Below, in pieces: positions 44,222 through 57,400 of a DNA stretch of 64,000 nt. This stretch comes from Cubamyces lactineus (taxonomy: Eukaryota; Basidiomycota; Agaricomycetes; Polyporales; Polyporaceae). The DNA lies in contig JACDTU010000028.1 of the NCBI GenBank assembly GCA_022376465.1, forward strand, positions 124,001 through 188,000, given 5' to 3'. The notes below the pieces were generated by a model. The model saw only the letters and a program-made list of their open reading frames with translations, was not told where the DNA came from and did no database searches. Made by a program: the position numbers and the translations under genes. The first letter of the stretch is position 1, and each line of letters starts with the position of its first letter.

Positions 44222-46107
44222 ATGGCCATGGAACCACCAACGACCCCAAAAGCCCATCCAGCGCTATCCAACCCCGACATCATCTACTCCATCTTCGCGC
44301 ACCTCAACCCTCTTCCAGACGCGCTCGCAGATCTCCGCAGTGGGAGGGACCTGGACGATCCGACCCGTTATAGCGAAACAGTCCTCGTCCGCACCGTGCT
44401 GAAGAACGCTGCGCTCACATGTCGCGCGTTTGCGGGCCCGGCGTTGGACGCACTCTGGAGCGTGCTACATGCAGGATTCGCCCCGCTCTTCTATACCTTC
44501 GAGGGATTCAAAATCATCCGTGAGCGCAATCATCTGTTTGGCCCGGAGGCGTACACGGTCGATTTCGTCAGTGCAACACTCCGCTCGCTTTCGCTTGACC
44601 ACGTGGACACTCATTGGGTTCCATCGTCTTTTCACAGGTGCTCAAGGGTCCAGTAAGCGCGGACGACTGGGCGCGCTGGGAGGACTGTGCGCGGCGCGTA
44701 CGCTGCTTCGTTTTCGCCGACCGCGCTCGTTGGCAGTTCGATGCGCCCTTCCTTCCAGTCCTCATGGATCGTGCCAGAGACCTCGCGCGCCCGTTCTTTC
44801 CGAATCTCCAGGCGTTCTTCGTGCGAGAAAGTCTCGGGTACCCTCCCCGCCGCGGGCTCCTTCGCGCGCTTGCACACTCGTCTGCGAGCCTGTCCGCAGT
44901 CTCGTTCGCCCCCCGCCCCCCGCTGCCGTTCCACGACACACTCGCGGGCGACTTCGCGGTGCTGCTCGAGGGCCTCGCGGCGACGGGGGCGCGGTTGCGG
45001 TATATGAACGTGTACTCGCATTGCCTGCGGCTCCACGTCACGCTCCCGTTCGCGCGGTTCGGCGACCTGAAAGTGGTGCATGCGTCGTCGATGACCCGTG
45101 CAGGATATTGGTATGCGCTGCCCCACCTGGGCGCACTGCGCGAGCTCGAGGAGCTCGACGTTACGGTCGACGACGACCCTGCGAGGGCGGGTGATTTGGT
45201 GGGGAACTTGCCCCTGCAAGGGCTAGACCAGTGTCCTGTCGATGATGAACTCAAGGAAGCATTCGAGGACCACGGCGGGTTCCACACTCTCCGCAAGCTG
45301 TCGCTTGATGGGACGCATTCGGAGGTCGGTGAGCTGACTCGGAAGATCAGGTCCACCACGCTCGAAGAGCTCTCGTTAATCAGCACCCAAGACTTCACCT
45401 CGGATATCACGAAGCTAGTCAAACCGCTCGGTTCAGAAAACATCGCGGCGTCGCTCCGCAAGCTGTCCATCTTCCTCGTTACGAATTTCGCACAGGTCGC
45501 GAGCGGAGCAGACACCATACATGCCCTCTTCCCTGAGGTACTTGGCCCATTGCTCCGTGTGCATGCCCTAGAGAAGCTGGAGATCATGTCCTGGCACCGT
45601 GTGCTGTCCGTCTCGGATGTGGATCTTCGGGATATGGCCACAGCCTGGCCGAACCTCCGCTGGCTAGCCATCGGCACGGATCGCGAGGTTTGTTACCAGA
45701 CGCATATGGCATGGACCCCGTACGCACCCAACATCTCGCGGCCATCCATCTTTGCCCTCGTACGTCTCGTCGAGGGATGCCGACGGCTCACGAGGCTTAG
45801 AGTGGACGTGGCAGATATGTCGGAGGAGGACCTCGACGTACTGGAAGCGCATGCCTTGGTCGCAACGAAACGTCAAACACAATTCACGCATTTCATACCA
45901 GCGTGGGATGATCACCGCTTGCATCTGTCGCTGCCGGACGTTGACCGCCTCGCGCGTGCGCTGTGTCAACTCTTCCCCTCGCTCGAACGGCGAGCAGGCG
46001 AGGAGGATTGTCGAAGGCCCCGCCCATCGATAGACTATTGGACGGAGGAACAGCAGAAGACGGCTGCCTATCAACTCATGAAGAAGTTCAACGAATGGAG
46101 CATTTGA
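44222..46107 (+). CDS. F-box-like/LRR protein, third and unrelated to the other two in detail
   Basis: Two exons, 44222-44566 and 44638-46107, with intron GTCAGT...TTTTCACAG, make 604 residues. The N-terminus carries an F-box-like stretch (ALSNPDIIYSIFAHLNP and later LTCRAFAGPALDALWSVLH). The body consists of irregular leucine-rich segments such as ELEELDVTVDD and TLRKLSLDG, as in many agaricomycete F-box proteins. It lacks the microexon and the acidic run of copies 1 and 2, so it belongs to another subfamily. An ATG two codons later (44228) is an alternative start. Probable SCF adaptor. Confidence 0.78.
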
Positions 46108-47006
46108 AGCCCTCGACCTCCTTAGCTGAGGCATACGCTGATATGTGACTTGTGAGAGCTTTAGTCATCACTTTCGGAGATATTGTAGCTAGACCAAATG
46201 AACTTGCTAAGTGCCTCGCTGTGGGAGGAAGCTATAAATCAACTTGCGGCCAGTGAACAATTGTTTCTGTAGTAGAAGTATTGACAAAGTGCTGAGACTG
46301 ATGTGTCAGTCGGGATTGACGTTGTAACTCAGGACGGACGAGCTTGACGAGGCTGCAGTCGTGGGTGGTAATGTTGCCTGCCACATTTCTTGCGCGAGCG
46401 CACCATGGCGTCTGAGAAAAGAGGACCTGGAGCGTTCCAAGTAGCTGTGTGGACTCGAAGCCGACCTCGTGCTCAGGTCGCAGTATCAGTTGTGGTTGGC
46501 GTTCAATCTGTTCCACATAGACATCACGCTAGTGGGATGAGAACCAACCCCCTCGCTGCGATTCGGTTCGATAGGCATGCATTAGACTCACGTCAGCCGC
46601 AAGTGGACGAGAAGACGTAGCAGGGAATACAAATACGAGGAGTCATGGGAAGGGGATGGAACGGTCGAGGGCCTGTGAGCGAGCCACGAACTGTCAGCAG
46701 CGAACGCTGTACACCGGTGGACATGAGAAGCGGCGGTGATATCTGTGCGACGCTGACAGTGCTGGCCGGAGAAAGAAAGAGAACTGCCATGGTCGGTCGG
46801 CGGTCGATCCAACGCTGCCGCGACGATTACATGCGCGCTTAGCACATCTTTGTCAGGGAGCGTCACGTGGCCAATGACACAGATCTACGCGATCGCTCGA
46901 GTGGAAGACGATATAAGCAAGAGTCCTCTTCCTGCTCTCCCCAGTCCTCCAGGTCTTGCCTACCAAACACACGTCCTCTCCAACACCACAAATCAACTCA
47001 TCCATC
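46108..47006. other. Intergenic, thioredoxin promoter side
   Basis: No gene seen. GACGATATAAGC near 46910 is a probable TATA box for thioredoxin, followed by a CT-rich stretch (CTCTTCCTGCTCTCCC) usual at fungal start sites. Confidence 0.45.
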
Positions 47007-47512
47007 ATGCCCGTCACTGCCGTCAAGTCCCTCGACGAGTTCAAGAAGATCGTGCGTATCGGGCCCGCTGTATGCACTTCTCAGGGCGCACCTCATCTAA
47101 CCGACCGCGTTCCCATCCCACAGATCAACGGCGACAAGCCCGCCATCTTCGACTTCTGGGCGACCTGGTGCGGCCCCTGCAAGATCATTTCCCCCGTCTT
47201 TGAGAAGATCGCAGAACAAACCACTGGTGCCGACTTCTACAAGGTTGACGTCGACGAGGCCCAGGACATTGCCCAGGAGGTCGGCGTCCGTGCGGTATGT
47301 CCATCTGCTATTTCATCCTCACCGATCCCCATGTGCTCATTCGCTTGCATAGATGCCTACCTTCATGGTGTTCAAGAACGGTGCTAAGGTTGGCGAGACC
47401 GTCGGTGCCAACCCTCCTGCCCTCCAGGTGAGTTCTTCTCGTTGAGTAGTATGGAACGCCGGACTCACCATCGATGTGACATCAGAGCCTCATCTCGACT
47501 CACGCTGCGTGA
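47007..47512 (+). CDS. Thioredoxin
   Basis: A small cytosolic disulfide reductase that passes electrons from thioredoxin reductase to peroxiredoxins, ribonucleotide reductase and other targets. Four exons: 47007-47051, 47124-47294, 47353-47427, 47486-47512, giving 105 residues, the usual length. The active site is WCGPC in FDFWATWCGPCK. The cis-proline lies in MPTFMVFKNG, and the conserved FYKVDVDE strand is present. The ending LISTHAA is short and carries no targeting or membrane signal, so a cytosolic form is likely. Introns are 58-72 nt and all start with GT. Upstream are a TATA box and a CT-rich start region. Confidence 0.96.
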
Positions 47513-48475
47513 GCGCAGACGGACACCAGCCAGAGCATATTCTTATCGCCGAGCGTGTACTATGCAGCAGTTCAAATAATTAGTGTACTATGATAGATCG
47601 TACAACTCCTCAAGTGATCGCCGGTTCTGACGCAAGATCTGGGGATAATCACCTGTATAAGCATCGCAAACAATATCTGGCAGAGCACTCGCGCATACTG
47701 TCATAGCTTGACTTTTGTGACTCTTTGCGAACTCGGTGTGTCTGAACGTTCCTGTTAGTTTTTGTCTCCGTGCGCTCGCGGACCGGTGCGTTTGACCCTT
47801 TCAACTCTTGTATGTTCCCGCAAGGCTCATGACCTCTCTGCAGCCGTGCGTGTCAGCTTCCGTGAGCATGCTATCCATAGGCATCAGTCGCCTTTAGAAT
47901 ATACGTCCGACGCGAAGTTCACGTAACGCGATCAGATGACGTCGGACGCCCTACCTTCTTCGAATGCCCCGGTTCGACGGGCCCAAACGACTTTGCCAAA
48001 ATCCAAGGTGCAACTAGAAAGCCAGTGCACTGGTGATCACGCACGCTTACAAGAGGGATACAAGCGAGATACGTGGCTTCTGCTGCAACCATTCTGGTCT
48101 CATCGCAGCATGCAGCCACCACCGCAACTCGGACAGTACTGCCAGTGCGTGTGAACAAGGTTTGTATACCGTCTTACTGCTTCTGCACAGCGAAGCACGA
48201 CTCCCTTTTCGATCAGCAAACTGTCGCCGCCTGCATACTCTTTCGATGGCGCATGGTGATGGAATATCGAGCCCGTACGTCACCCACCCAGCCGTCCTCC
48301 CCTCCCAGTCCGCACTGGCAGCGATCATGTGAGTCCTCGCAGGTCATGCCCAACCGCTTCTCTCGCCGCAGCGGGCCACCGCGCCCCTTCCACTCCACAT
48401 ATAAAGAACTCGCCCTTGACGCATCCGAACGATGCGGCCGGCCTCACCGGCCTCAGACAGACTTGGAATCGCGCG
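47513..48475. other. Intergenic between thioredoxin and beta-mannosidase
   Basis: Both genes point the same way. Short frames here lack domains. CACATATAAAG near 48397 is a likely TATA box for the mannosidase. Confidence 0.45.
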
Positions 48476-51400
48476 ATGCTGCTATTCGCCTTGACCCTCC
48501 TTGGGGCTGCACTGCTAGGATGCATGCCGGTGCATGTCCTGGGCGACGTGCAGAGCCTCTCTAGCCTCAAATGGACGCTCAAGAACGCAAATGGGTCTAT
48601 CGTCGTGCCCGCGAAGGTGCCATCTCAGGCTCACCTAGACCTTCTCGAAGCAGGCATCATCACCGAGCCGCTCTTGGGCATCAACGGTCAGAGTCTATCC
48701 ACCTCCCTCCCACGCTATCTCACACGCTGCGTTTGGGGCTCTCACGGTGCGGTTCCTGCATGGTGTAGATTTCACCCAGCGATGGGTCGTGAACGATAAT
48801 TGGACGTATACGGCGGATTTAGCGCCTTTGACTGAGAAGTTGGGCCGGGACACCAGGGCGCTTCTGGTTTTCTTCGGTATTGACACCATCGCAAACATCG
48901 TGAGCATTACCCGCACCCCAGGGTAGTGTATGGTTTACTCACTAGTATCCTTCCGATAGACTGTCGCAGGACATCCGGTCGCGTGGGTCAGCAACCAGTT
49001 CCAGCAATACGTCTACGACGTGACGGACTTCGTTGCCGCACCAGTCAAACATGACACAAACGTCACCGTCGCGCTTGAGTCGGCGTACTTCTATGGCCTG
49101 AACGTCACTGCGCGTCCAGATGCCGAAATTTCCCCTACTCCTGATGTATGCCCTAGAATCTAAGTCTCTTAGCGCAAATTCCTAACTCGATCTATTATCG
49201 CAGTTTGAATATGCTGGGATCCGGCAATGGATCCGGAAGACGCAATCTGACTTTGGCTGGGACTGGGTACGTCAAACGCGCCCTGGGATGTAAACGAGTT
49301 ACAGAATTTTGTTCAAGGGACCTGCCTTTGTGCCAAGCGGGATATTCAAACCTGCATATCTTGTAACCCTGACGCCGCACGAGATTACAGCACCTCTAGC
49401 GGCCGCCAACACGACCTCATCTCCACAACCACAACCTTCCCCGGCGCCTGCCTCACACCCCCTCCTCGCATCCGGCGGCACCATCCTCATCGAAGAATCC
49501 TCACTCGAGATTTCCAAAGTCGGCCAAACGTCCATCAACACGCCCAACCAGACCGCGGACTGGCTCGTCAACGTCACGCTCGCCGTGCGCTCCGTCCAGG
49601 GCGCGGACTTCCCCACCATCACCGTCGACATCCCCGAGCTCCGCCTCTCCTCGGGTCCGCTCGCGGTGGACCCGATCCCGGTCCGGACGAACGCGTCCAC
49701 GTTCCTCTCCGCGGTGTTCACGATCCCCGATGCGAAGCCGACGCGCTGGTTCCCGCACAACCTCGCGACGGGCCCGAAGCTGTACGACTTCACCATCACG
49801 CTCGCGTTCGCTAACTCTTCGGGCTTCAAGCCTTCGGATCCGCACCGGACGGGGCCCGCGCCGCCGCCTGCGCCGCCCCCGGTGAGCTTCACGACGCGAA
49901 GCGGGTTTAGGACTATCGAGTTGGTGCAGACGGCGTATCCTGCGGAAGAGCTCGCTGCGCGCGGGATTACGCCAGGGGACCAGTGGCACTTCGAGGTGAA
50001 CGGGCAGGCGTTCTACACGATGGGAACGAACATCATCCCGTTCGACCCGTTTTATGCGCGCATGACGTCTGAGCAAGTCAGATGGGTGCTTGAGAGCGCC
50101 GTGAAGAGCGGGCAGAACATGGTGAGTTTCTCATCCCCATCTCTCCTACCGTTCGCTATCTGCGCAGTCTGTGTTCCTACCAATGCTATGCTTCCTCACG
50201 TGCGTCCTTATATATAGCTGCGCGTTTGGGGCGGGGGTATCTACCAGCCCTCAGACGAGCTCACTGGCGGATACGACTTCTACGCGGCGTGCGACGAACT
50301 CGGGATCCTCGCTTGGTCAGAGCTCATCTTCTCCGACGCGCTCTACCCGATCGACAGCTGGTTGCTCGCGTCCGTCGCGCCCGAAGTGGCGCAGAACGTC
50401 CGGCGGATCAACCGCCACCCGAGCAACGCGCAGTGGGCGGGCGGGAACGAGATCGAAGGGATCGTCATCAGCGTGAACGAGACTTTAGCGAACGGGACGC
50501 ACTACCTGGACGAGGTGCGCACCGCAAGGTCCTATGAAAGGAGAGTAATGGTTGATGAGTGCATCGGACGCAGTTCGAAACCCTGTTCGGCGAGTTCTTG
50601 CATGATATCGTGTTGGCGGAGGAATCTTCGGTAAGCGCGAGTTCGCTCTTTCCCCCCAGGTAACGGGAGTGGCTGACTGCTCGATAGGTGGCCTATACAG
50701 ATTGCTCCACGACTAGCGGGGTGCTGAGCCTCGATCCGTACGAGATCAGATATAACAACAAAACACCAGGGTACATTTATGGGAATGGCGGTATGTGGTG
50801 TGTTAGACTGTACTTCTTGGGCTGATCGGTGTTCGCTAGAACGCTACAATTACGACGCGTCGCAGGCGTTCAACTACAGCACCTATCCTCTTTCACGGTG
50901 AGACCTCTCCGGATATAGAAATGTATCGGGCGTTGATGTGACGTTTTGTAGTTTTATGAACGAGTTTGGGTCAGTTCTGAGCATGCATCGATTTTCGAAC
51001 GATGTGCTGATCTTGCTCATTCCGCGCGTTTGTGCAGCTTCCACTCGCTACCCTCCTTCTACAGCTGGGAAGAAGTCCTCACCTCACCTGAAGACTTCTC
51101 CTTCAACTCCACAGTAGTAGCATCACGCGACCACCATCCACCAGCAGGTAGCCTGGCTTGGCCGAACCCTAACGCGCCTCAAGGACAAGGCCAGATGACG
51201 ACTGCCGTCGAGCTCTGGCTCCCCACGCCCAACACGACCGATACAAACCAGACGTTCGCGCAATGGTGCTGGAGCACGCAGGTGTTCCAGTCACTCAACA
51301 TGGTCTCCGAGATCGCATTCTACCGGCGGGGCGCGGGCCGTCCGGAGAACAACCTCGGCGCGCTCGTCTGGCAGCTGAACGACATCTGGCAGGGCGCGAG

Positions 51401-52198
51401 CTGGTCCGCGATTGAGTACTCGGGCCGCTGGAAGGTGCTCCAATACGGGATGGCGAACATCTACCAGCCCGTCGTCGTCTACCCGTTCTGGACGGCCGAC
51501 AGCGAGACGCTTGAGGTCACTGTCACGTCGGACAGGTGGGAGCCCGTGAGTGGCTCGGTACAGATGACTTGGTACGATTGGAGCGGGGAGCAGATCAATT
51601 TCTCGAGGGAGCCGTTCACTGTGCCCAGTTTGAACAATACGGTCATCCTAGAAGTGACGGGATTGGACAACATCCTGCCGTTTGGATACAACGTGACCGA
51701 CGTCTGGATGCGTGTCAACATCACCGCCGAAGTGGACAACCGGACTGTTACCCATGAACAATACGTGCGTATCTCCCCTCCTCCATGGTACTACAGTAGA
51801 GAACGTACTGATCACCATCGTACATAGTTCACCCCTGCGTCCCTTTCCACCGCCAATTTAGTCGATCCTGAAATCAAAGTCACGAGCGGCCCCAACCTCA
51901 CCTTCACGCTTTCCGCGCAAGGAGGAGTCGCTCCTTTCGCCTGGCTCGACCACCCGGCCGGCACGGTTGGGTACTTCGCGGACGCCGCTACAGGTGTGCC
52001 GCTGAACGGGTTCTTCCTCGTTCCGGGCATCGACCGCACAGGTGAGCCAGTCGCAGTGTGTCAGGGTTGCAGTGTCGCAGAACTGACCTGACGCTTGTGG
52101 TTGCAGTGCAATTCATCCCGAATACTGCTCTGTCGAAGGTTCACCCGGATCCCGCTCAGTTTGCGGTGAGATCACTCTGGAATAACACGCACTTGTGA
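48476..52198 (+). CDS. Secreted beta-mannosidase, glycoside hydrolase family 2
   Basis: Removes terminal beta-mannose from mannan oligosaccharides and N-glycan cores. Thirteen exons: 48476-48686, 48769-48899, 48960-49145, 49204-49266, 49318-50121, 50218-50514, 50574-50630, 50688-50790, 50840-50897, 50952-50969, 51038-51764, 51828-52041, 52107-52198. They close in phase to 986 residues. A signal peptide (MLLFALTLLGAALLG) points to secretion. The acid/base glutamate lies in WAGGNEIEG (about 543). The nucleophile is in NEFGFHS (about 641) and is encoded by an 18-nt microexon (exon 10). The acceptor of exon 5 reads AAG, the one unusual junction. Many N-x-S/T sites fit a secreted glycoprotein. Confidence 0.92.
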
Positions 52199-52500
52199 GA
52201 GTATCGCGACTGTATCGTTGCATTGTCTGGCTGTAAAACCCAACTGTACTACATATCGTGATGATGAATATCTCGCACTACCACCCCGGTGGCTCCGGGC
52301 CGCGGCATTGCGGCTCATGCGATGGTAAGTACGCCGCGTGGTCATGTGCAACAGCGACTCCCAGCCTGAGACAAACTCCCTCGCGATAAGTACGATAGCT
52401 CGCGACGGGATGCACGCCGTCGCGCCGACAGCGAGCCGGTGTAGATAATTCCGCAGCTGCAGCTGACCAGGATAGACTGGCACGTTTTCTCACCGTTATC
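52199..52500. other. Short intergenic gap
   Basis: The 302 bp between beta-mannosidase and amidohydrolase; no feature recognised. Confidence 0.4.
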
Positions 52501-54314
52501 ATGCACATCCCTCCACAGATCCCGAACTTCTCAGGTTTTCAAACGACCTCGACCAGTCGCGCAAAGGCGATGGAGATCACTGCGACGAACGAGGCGCAGG
52601 GACGCGTGATCAGGATCTATGCCGGGCAGCTCTTCGACCCAGAGTCCCTCGAACTGCGGCCCCGACAGAAAGTCACCGTTTCACAGGACTCGGGGCTCAT
52701 ATTAGATGTACGGCCGTACCTAATCCCCGAAGAAGGCGAAGTGGACTTTACCAATGCGGATACGGTCGTCGACCTGCGAGACGCGACCGTGCTACCTGGG
52801 TTTGTCGACGCCCATGTACATAGTAAGTCGCGTCGAACCATTCCTGGCCTGTACATTTACCGAACATTCTCTCACGCACCACATTTTGCTTAGTGTTCCT
52901 TCACCCATATGCCGAGAGGACATGGGAGGATCAACTGACCAAAGAAAGCCTAGTCGAACGTACTGTACGCGCGACGGTGCACGCCAAACGAACCTTGATG
53001 GCTGGGTTTACTACAGTGCGGTGAGCATTCATGGTATATCCGGTATCTCGTAGAATTCATTGTGACTGACCTAAGTCTTGGACAGGGATCTCGGCACTGA
53101 AGGCGCGGAGGATGCAGACATCCAACTGAGGAAGTGCATGTCAGGGCCTAATCCACTTATTCCAGGGCCCCGGTACTTCTGCGCCAACCGTGCTATCATC
53201 GCGAGCGGAAGTTATGGTGACTGCTTTTGCATAAATCCGGTATTTGTGTGATCTGACGCAGTCTGCTTCCCTGGGTGGTCATCGCAGGCCCAAAGAGCAA
53301 CCTGCATCTACATCAGGACGGCGTTGAGGGGGTGACAGGCGCGGAGTTCGTCGACGGCGAAGCCAAGTGCATGAAAGCAGTCCGTAAACAAGTTGGCGCA
53401 GGTGCCGACTGGGTGAAGGTGCTGTATACAGACCTCGTGGTTAGCTTATCCCGTATGCAATGACTCATGAAACGGCACATACATACAGGTATACGCAGGT
53501 AGGTGAAATCATGGTACCATGCAAAGACCTGTGTCTAAGACCCGCTTACTACTGTATAACAGACTATCGCGTACGCACCCGCATGGCGGACGTATCAACT
53601 AGTACGGCTACCGCGACCATTCAAACGTTCACGACCGACGAGCTTAAAGTCCTCGTCCGCACTGCACACCAGCTCGGCGTGAAGGTCGCCGCGCACGCTA
53701 ACACCTGGCGCGCGGACCTCCTTCCCGAGAACGGCGGCGTCGACACGCTCGAGCACGGCAACGACCTCGGCCCAGACTGGCTACTCGACGCGATCCAACG
53801 CTCCCGCGTCATATGGGTGCCTACCCTAGCTGTCTACTACACGAACGACACCGCCAAGGCTCCCGGCGGGCCTTGGGACCGCACCGCGCACAACTTCCAG
53901 CGTGCACTCGCGCGGGGCATAACGAACATCGCGTGCGGGGGCGACACGGGCCCGTTCCCGCACGGGGACAACGCGCTCGAGATGAAGCTCATGGTGCGCC
54001 TCGGCGCGGACTGGCGTCTTGTCCTCCGCTGGGCGACCCTTGGCGGCTGGCAGTGTGTCCGGAGCATGCGATGGGAGGGCCAGGAGGGCGCGGCGCGGCT
54101 CGCGTGGGTGCCAGCGATGCAGGAGTCTGCGGCGGCGGTGGGCGATAATGAAGTCCCGTTCGGGATCGTGAAGAAGGGCTTCGTGGCGGATATAGTCGCA
54201 ACCCGAGGAGATCTGCAGAGGGACTTTGAGAATGCTGTGGACAAGTCGAACATCACTTTTGTCATGAAAGGCGGGAAAATCTTCAAGATGGGGGGCCGAG
54301 AATGGTCTGGGTAA
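52501..54314 (+). CDS. Metal-dependent amidohydrolase family protein
   Basis: Cleaves amide or related C-N bonds; the substrate is unknown (relatives are annotated as imidazolonepropionase-like or prolidase-like). Six exons: 52501-52822, 52894-53020, 53086-53216, 53288-53418, a 10-nt exon 53489-53498, and 53563-54314, giving 490 residues. The 10-nt exon supplies Val-Tyr-Ala and the first base of Asp, restoring the expected WVKVYADYRVR. Metal ligands visible are HVH in GFVDAHVH, the lysine in WVKVYAD, AHANTW, EHGND and the aspartate in CGGDTGPF. There is no signal peptide. A second in-frame ATG at 52570 (MEITATNEAQG) may be the true start. It follows beta-mannosidase in the same direction, but no functional link is evident. 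Confidence 0.87.
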
Positions 54315-54438
54315 TATACAGCAACGAGAAGGTTTGAATAGGCAGTATCATCGCATTTCGTGTGCTCTCGCCATGATTATGGGATTCAGAACGTACGGGT
54401 ATTGAATCCACAGCCGACGCTCCTCCGACGCTCTTCCT

Positions 54439-57400
54439 TCACGACCAAGTCAAAGTTGAGCCCTTGTTCAAGTCGATGCCCAGCTGCTTGACAATCAATC
54501 TCTCCACGCCCTCATCAAACTCCCAATTATCCGCCTTCTTCCCATTCACCTTGACCTCGCTTGGCTTCTTGCTCCCCACGCCCAGCACAGTGACCGTCTC
54601 CAGCTTCTGCGCCACCTTGAAGTTGCCCACCGCCGCGATGGCGAGTGTGCCCTTGCGCGCCTTGAACGTGAGCGTTGTGTGCGGGGTCGGCGGCACGCTC
54701 TCGCCGTCGTCGACGTACGCGGTGCCGAATGCGTACCCGTCCGCGGCCTGCGAGACGAGGAGCGAGTACGGGTTCGCGCGCGTTTCCGTCGTTGTGTAGC
54801 CGGGCTGCGCGTGCAGCAGCAGCGCAGAGCCGTCCCGGATGTGCACGTTGATATGCCCTAGAGGGGCGGCGAGCGTCGTGTTCGCGCCCGCGGTCGCGTT
54901 CACGACTGAGTGTGTGTACCAGTCGCGCCAGATGGTGCGGCCGCGTCCCGGGAAGATGCCTGTACAAGTGCCATGAGTGGATGAGGTATATATGAGTGGA
55001 TGAGGTATATATGGATGCATGAGTGTATATGACTGACCGTCGACAGTGCTCGCGTTGGGAGTGAGCACAGGAGTGACGAGGATGTCTCTGCCGATGAGGT
55101 ACTGGCTGTCTACACCGAACAGCTCGGGCTCGTCTGGGAACTCGTAGAAGAGAGCACGGACGGGCGGGGAGCCGTACGTGGACGCGTTCGCGAATAAGGT
55201 GTACTAACGGCCATGACCATGATTAGCCATCGTGCACCGCACAGGAGAATATAATATGCGATACGTACCCAGTATGGGAGCATGCTATACCGAACCTCCA
55301 TAGCCGTCCTGCTTGCGTTTGCCACGCTCTCCCAGCGGTACGGCTCCTGCGAGATCGCGCCGAGCACATTATGGTTCCTATAGAACGGCATGAACGCGCT
55401 CAGCTGCATCCAGCGATTGCACAGCTCCTCGTCCGTGTTGTCGTTGAACCCGCACGTGTCCGCGCCGACCATCGGGATCTGGAAGAGCTGGAACTGGAGC
55501 ACGCCCTGGATGTTGTAGTGCATGTACGCCCACTTGCTGAAGTTGTCTCCCAGCCAGTGCCCGCTCCACCGGCCCGAGGAGGGGAACGTCGAGCGCGAGA
55601 TGAGGAACGGCCGCTTGCCGGGGTGGATCGTGAGCAGCGCGAGGTGCGTCGCCTTCTCCTCCATCATGCCCCACAGGTTGTGCACGTCGAGGTCGACTAT
55701 GCCGCCTGCGTGGGTCGCGTTTGTGGCGACAGTGTGTGTAGCAAGATATCCGTCACCTATAAGAGGCCGCCCATAAGTTGCTAGGCAGGCGTAGAGATCT
55801 AGTCAGACTCACCGTTGTGGATAGCATACGGAGGCGAGTTCAGATCGACTCCTTTCTGCCCGCCTGCACCGAGCCCGCGTTTCGAGAGCGTTGTGGATGT
55901 TACGTTGTTGTTGTAGGTCAAAGTGCCGTTGATAGTCATGTTTCCGCTTGGACCCCAAACCGCGGCGTTGTAACTGACCCAAGTGATCAGCTCTCTGTGA
56001 AAATGGGATGGAAGATGCCTCACCCTTCTGGATACTCAGTGACGGGGTTGCCAGGCTTGCCGGGGAGGAGGAAAGGTACAGACGTGTTGCTCAAATCGGC
56101 CCCAGATCCACTAGTTATTGGCTGAGCAAAATGCGATTACAACGGCCAAATAGTGAGCTTACCAAGACCCGATGCAGAATGACGAGACCTCGTTCATGTC
56201 GAGCCAGATACCCGAGAACTCGACGCCAAGCTGAGTCCAGTTCTTGAGCGCTTCAGTCCAGTACGCGGTAGCGTGTTCCGAGAACCAGTCCGGGAAGACC
56301 TATGAGATTCCGCTATCAGTGAGGTTTCCGAACACCGTACTGTGAACCCAACTCACCGTGTAGCCAGGCCAGACTTGACCGATGTACTCAGAACCGTCAG
56401 GGTTCTTCATCCATACGTCACTGTGAAGATAGAGATATTGTCAGCAACTCCCCTTTGAGGACAGAGGTCGTGTTACACACAGCTCTACGCCTCGAGTGTA
56501 CGGATCGTACTGCAAAAAGAGATGAGCTTTGCATCACTACCTTCGGAAACTATCTGTTGTACTTACTACATCGGTAGCGTTGACCGTATGGGCGACGGCA
56601 GCGTCCACGATCGGGATGTAGTGCTGGTTGTTCGAAGCCTGCACGGACGTCCCTTCAGCACCTGGCTCTGCCACTATCACGTCCATATGTATTACTCACC
56701 AATTCCTCTATGAACGCCTTGACCTCATTCGCCGGGAAGCTCGTAGGATCAGTAGTGAAGTCGCGATACGCGTGGTACAAGTCGATATCGTTCCACATCG
56801 TCTCGAGCGGGATGCCCGCCGCCCGCATAGCCTCGACCTGCGCCTTGGTGTCGTTCACGCTGGTGTAGCCCCACCGGCACAAGTGGAACCCGAAGCCCCA
56901 GTACGGCTGCCATGTCGGGAGGCCGACGAGCGCTCCGTATTGCTCAATGACCTTCTGTGGACTGGGGCCGGAGAAAAAGTAGAAGTTGAAGGTACCGCCG
57001 ATAGAACGGTACTGGACGAGGGAGACCGGGGAAGAAGGAGGGGTTAGTAGCAGTGTGTCTGAACCCGCGGCACTGCCAATAAACATGTGAGCATGATGTA
57101 GTTGAGGAGTGCCGTATAGGAACATACCTGAAGTGGAAGACGCCGTGCGACTGAGCACGCTTAGTAGTTTCGTTGTAGCGATGTTCCATGTAGATAGGAT
57201 GAGAACCATAGCTACCGGAGTATCGTGAGTAGGCGAACCCTCATATATGGTAAGAGGATACATACACGTTCTGGTCGACAGGGTCCGCAATATCGCGAGC
57301 CCACATTGTCTGAATAGTGCCCGGGCCCCCATCGGTACCGACATCGCGCCTGAACCCGCTGCTAGCAACGACCTCTCCAAGGCCATAGATATTGGTGCCC

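Noticed and set aside
44568..45677. 369-codon minus-strand frame
   Set aside because: Antisense shadow of the third F-box gene in GC-rich codons; no domain or start context.
49204..49318. Alternative acceptor (TTACAG) before beta-mannosidase exon 5
   Set aside because: It would break the frame; the weaker AAG acceptor directly before GGA keeps the expected WDWGPAF reading.
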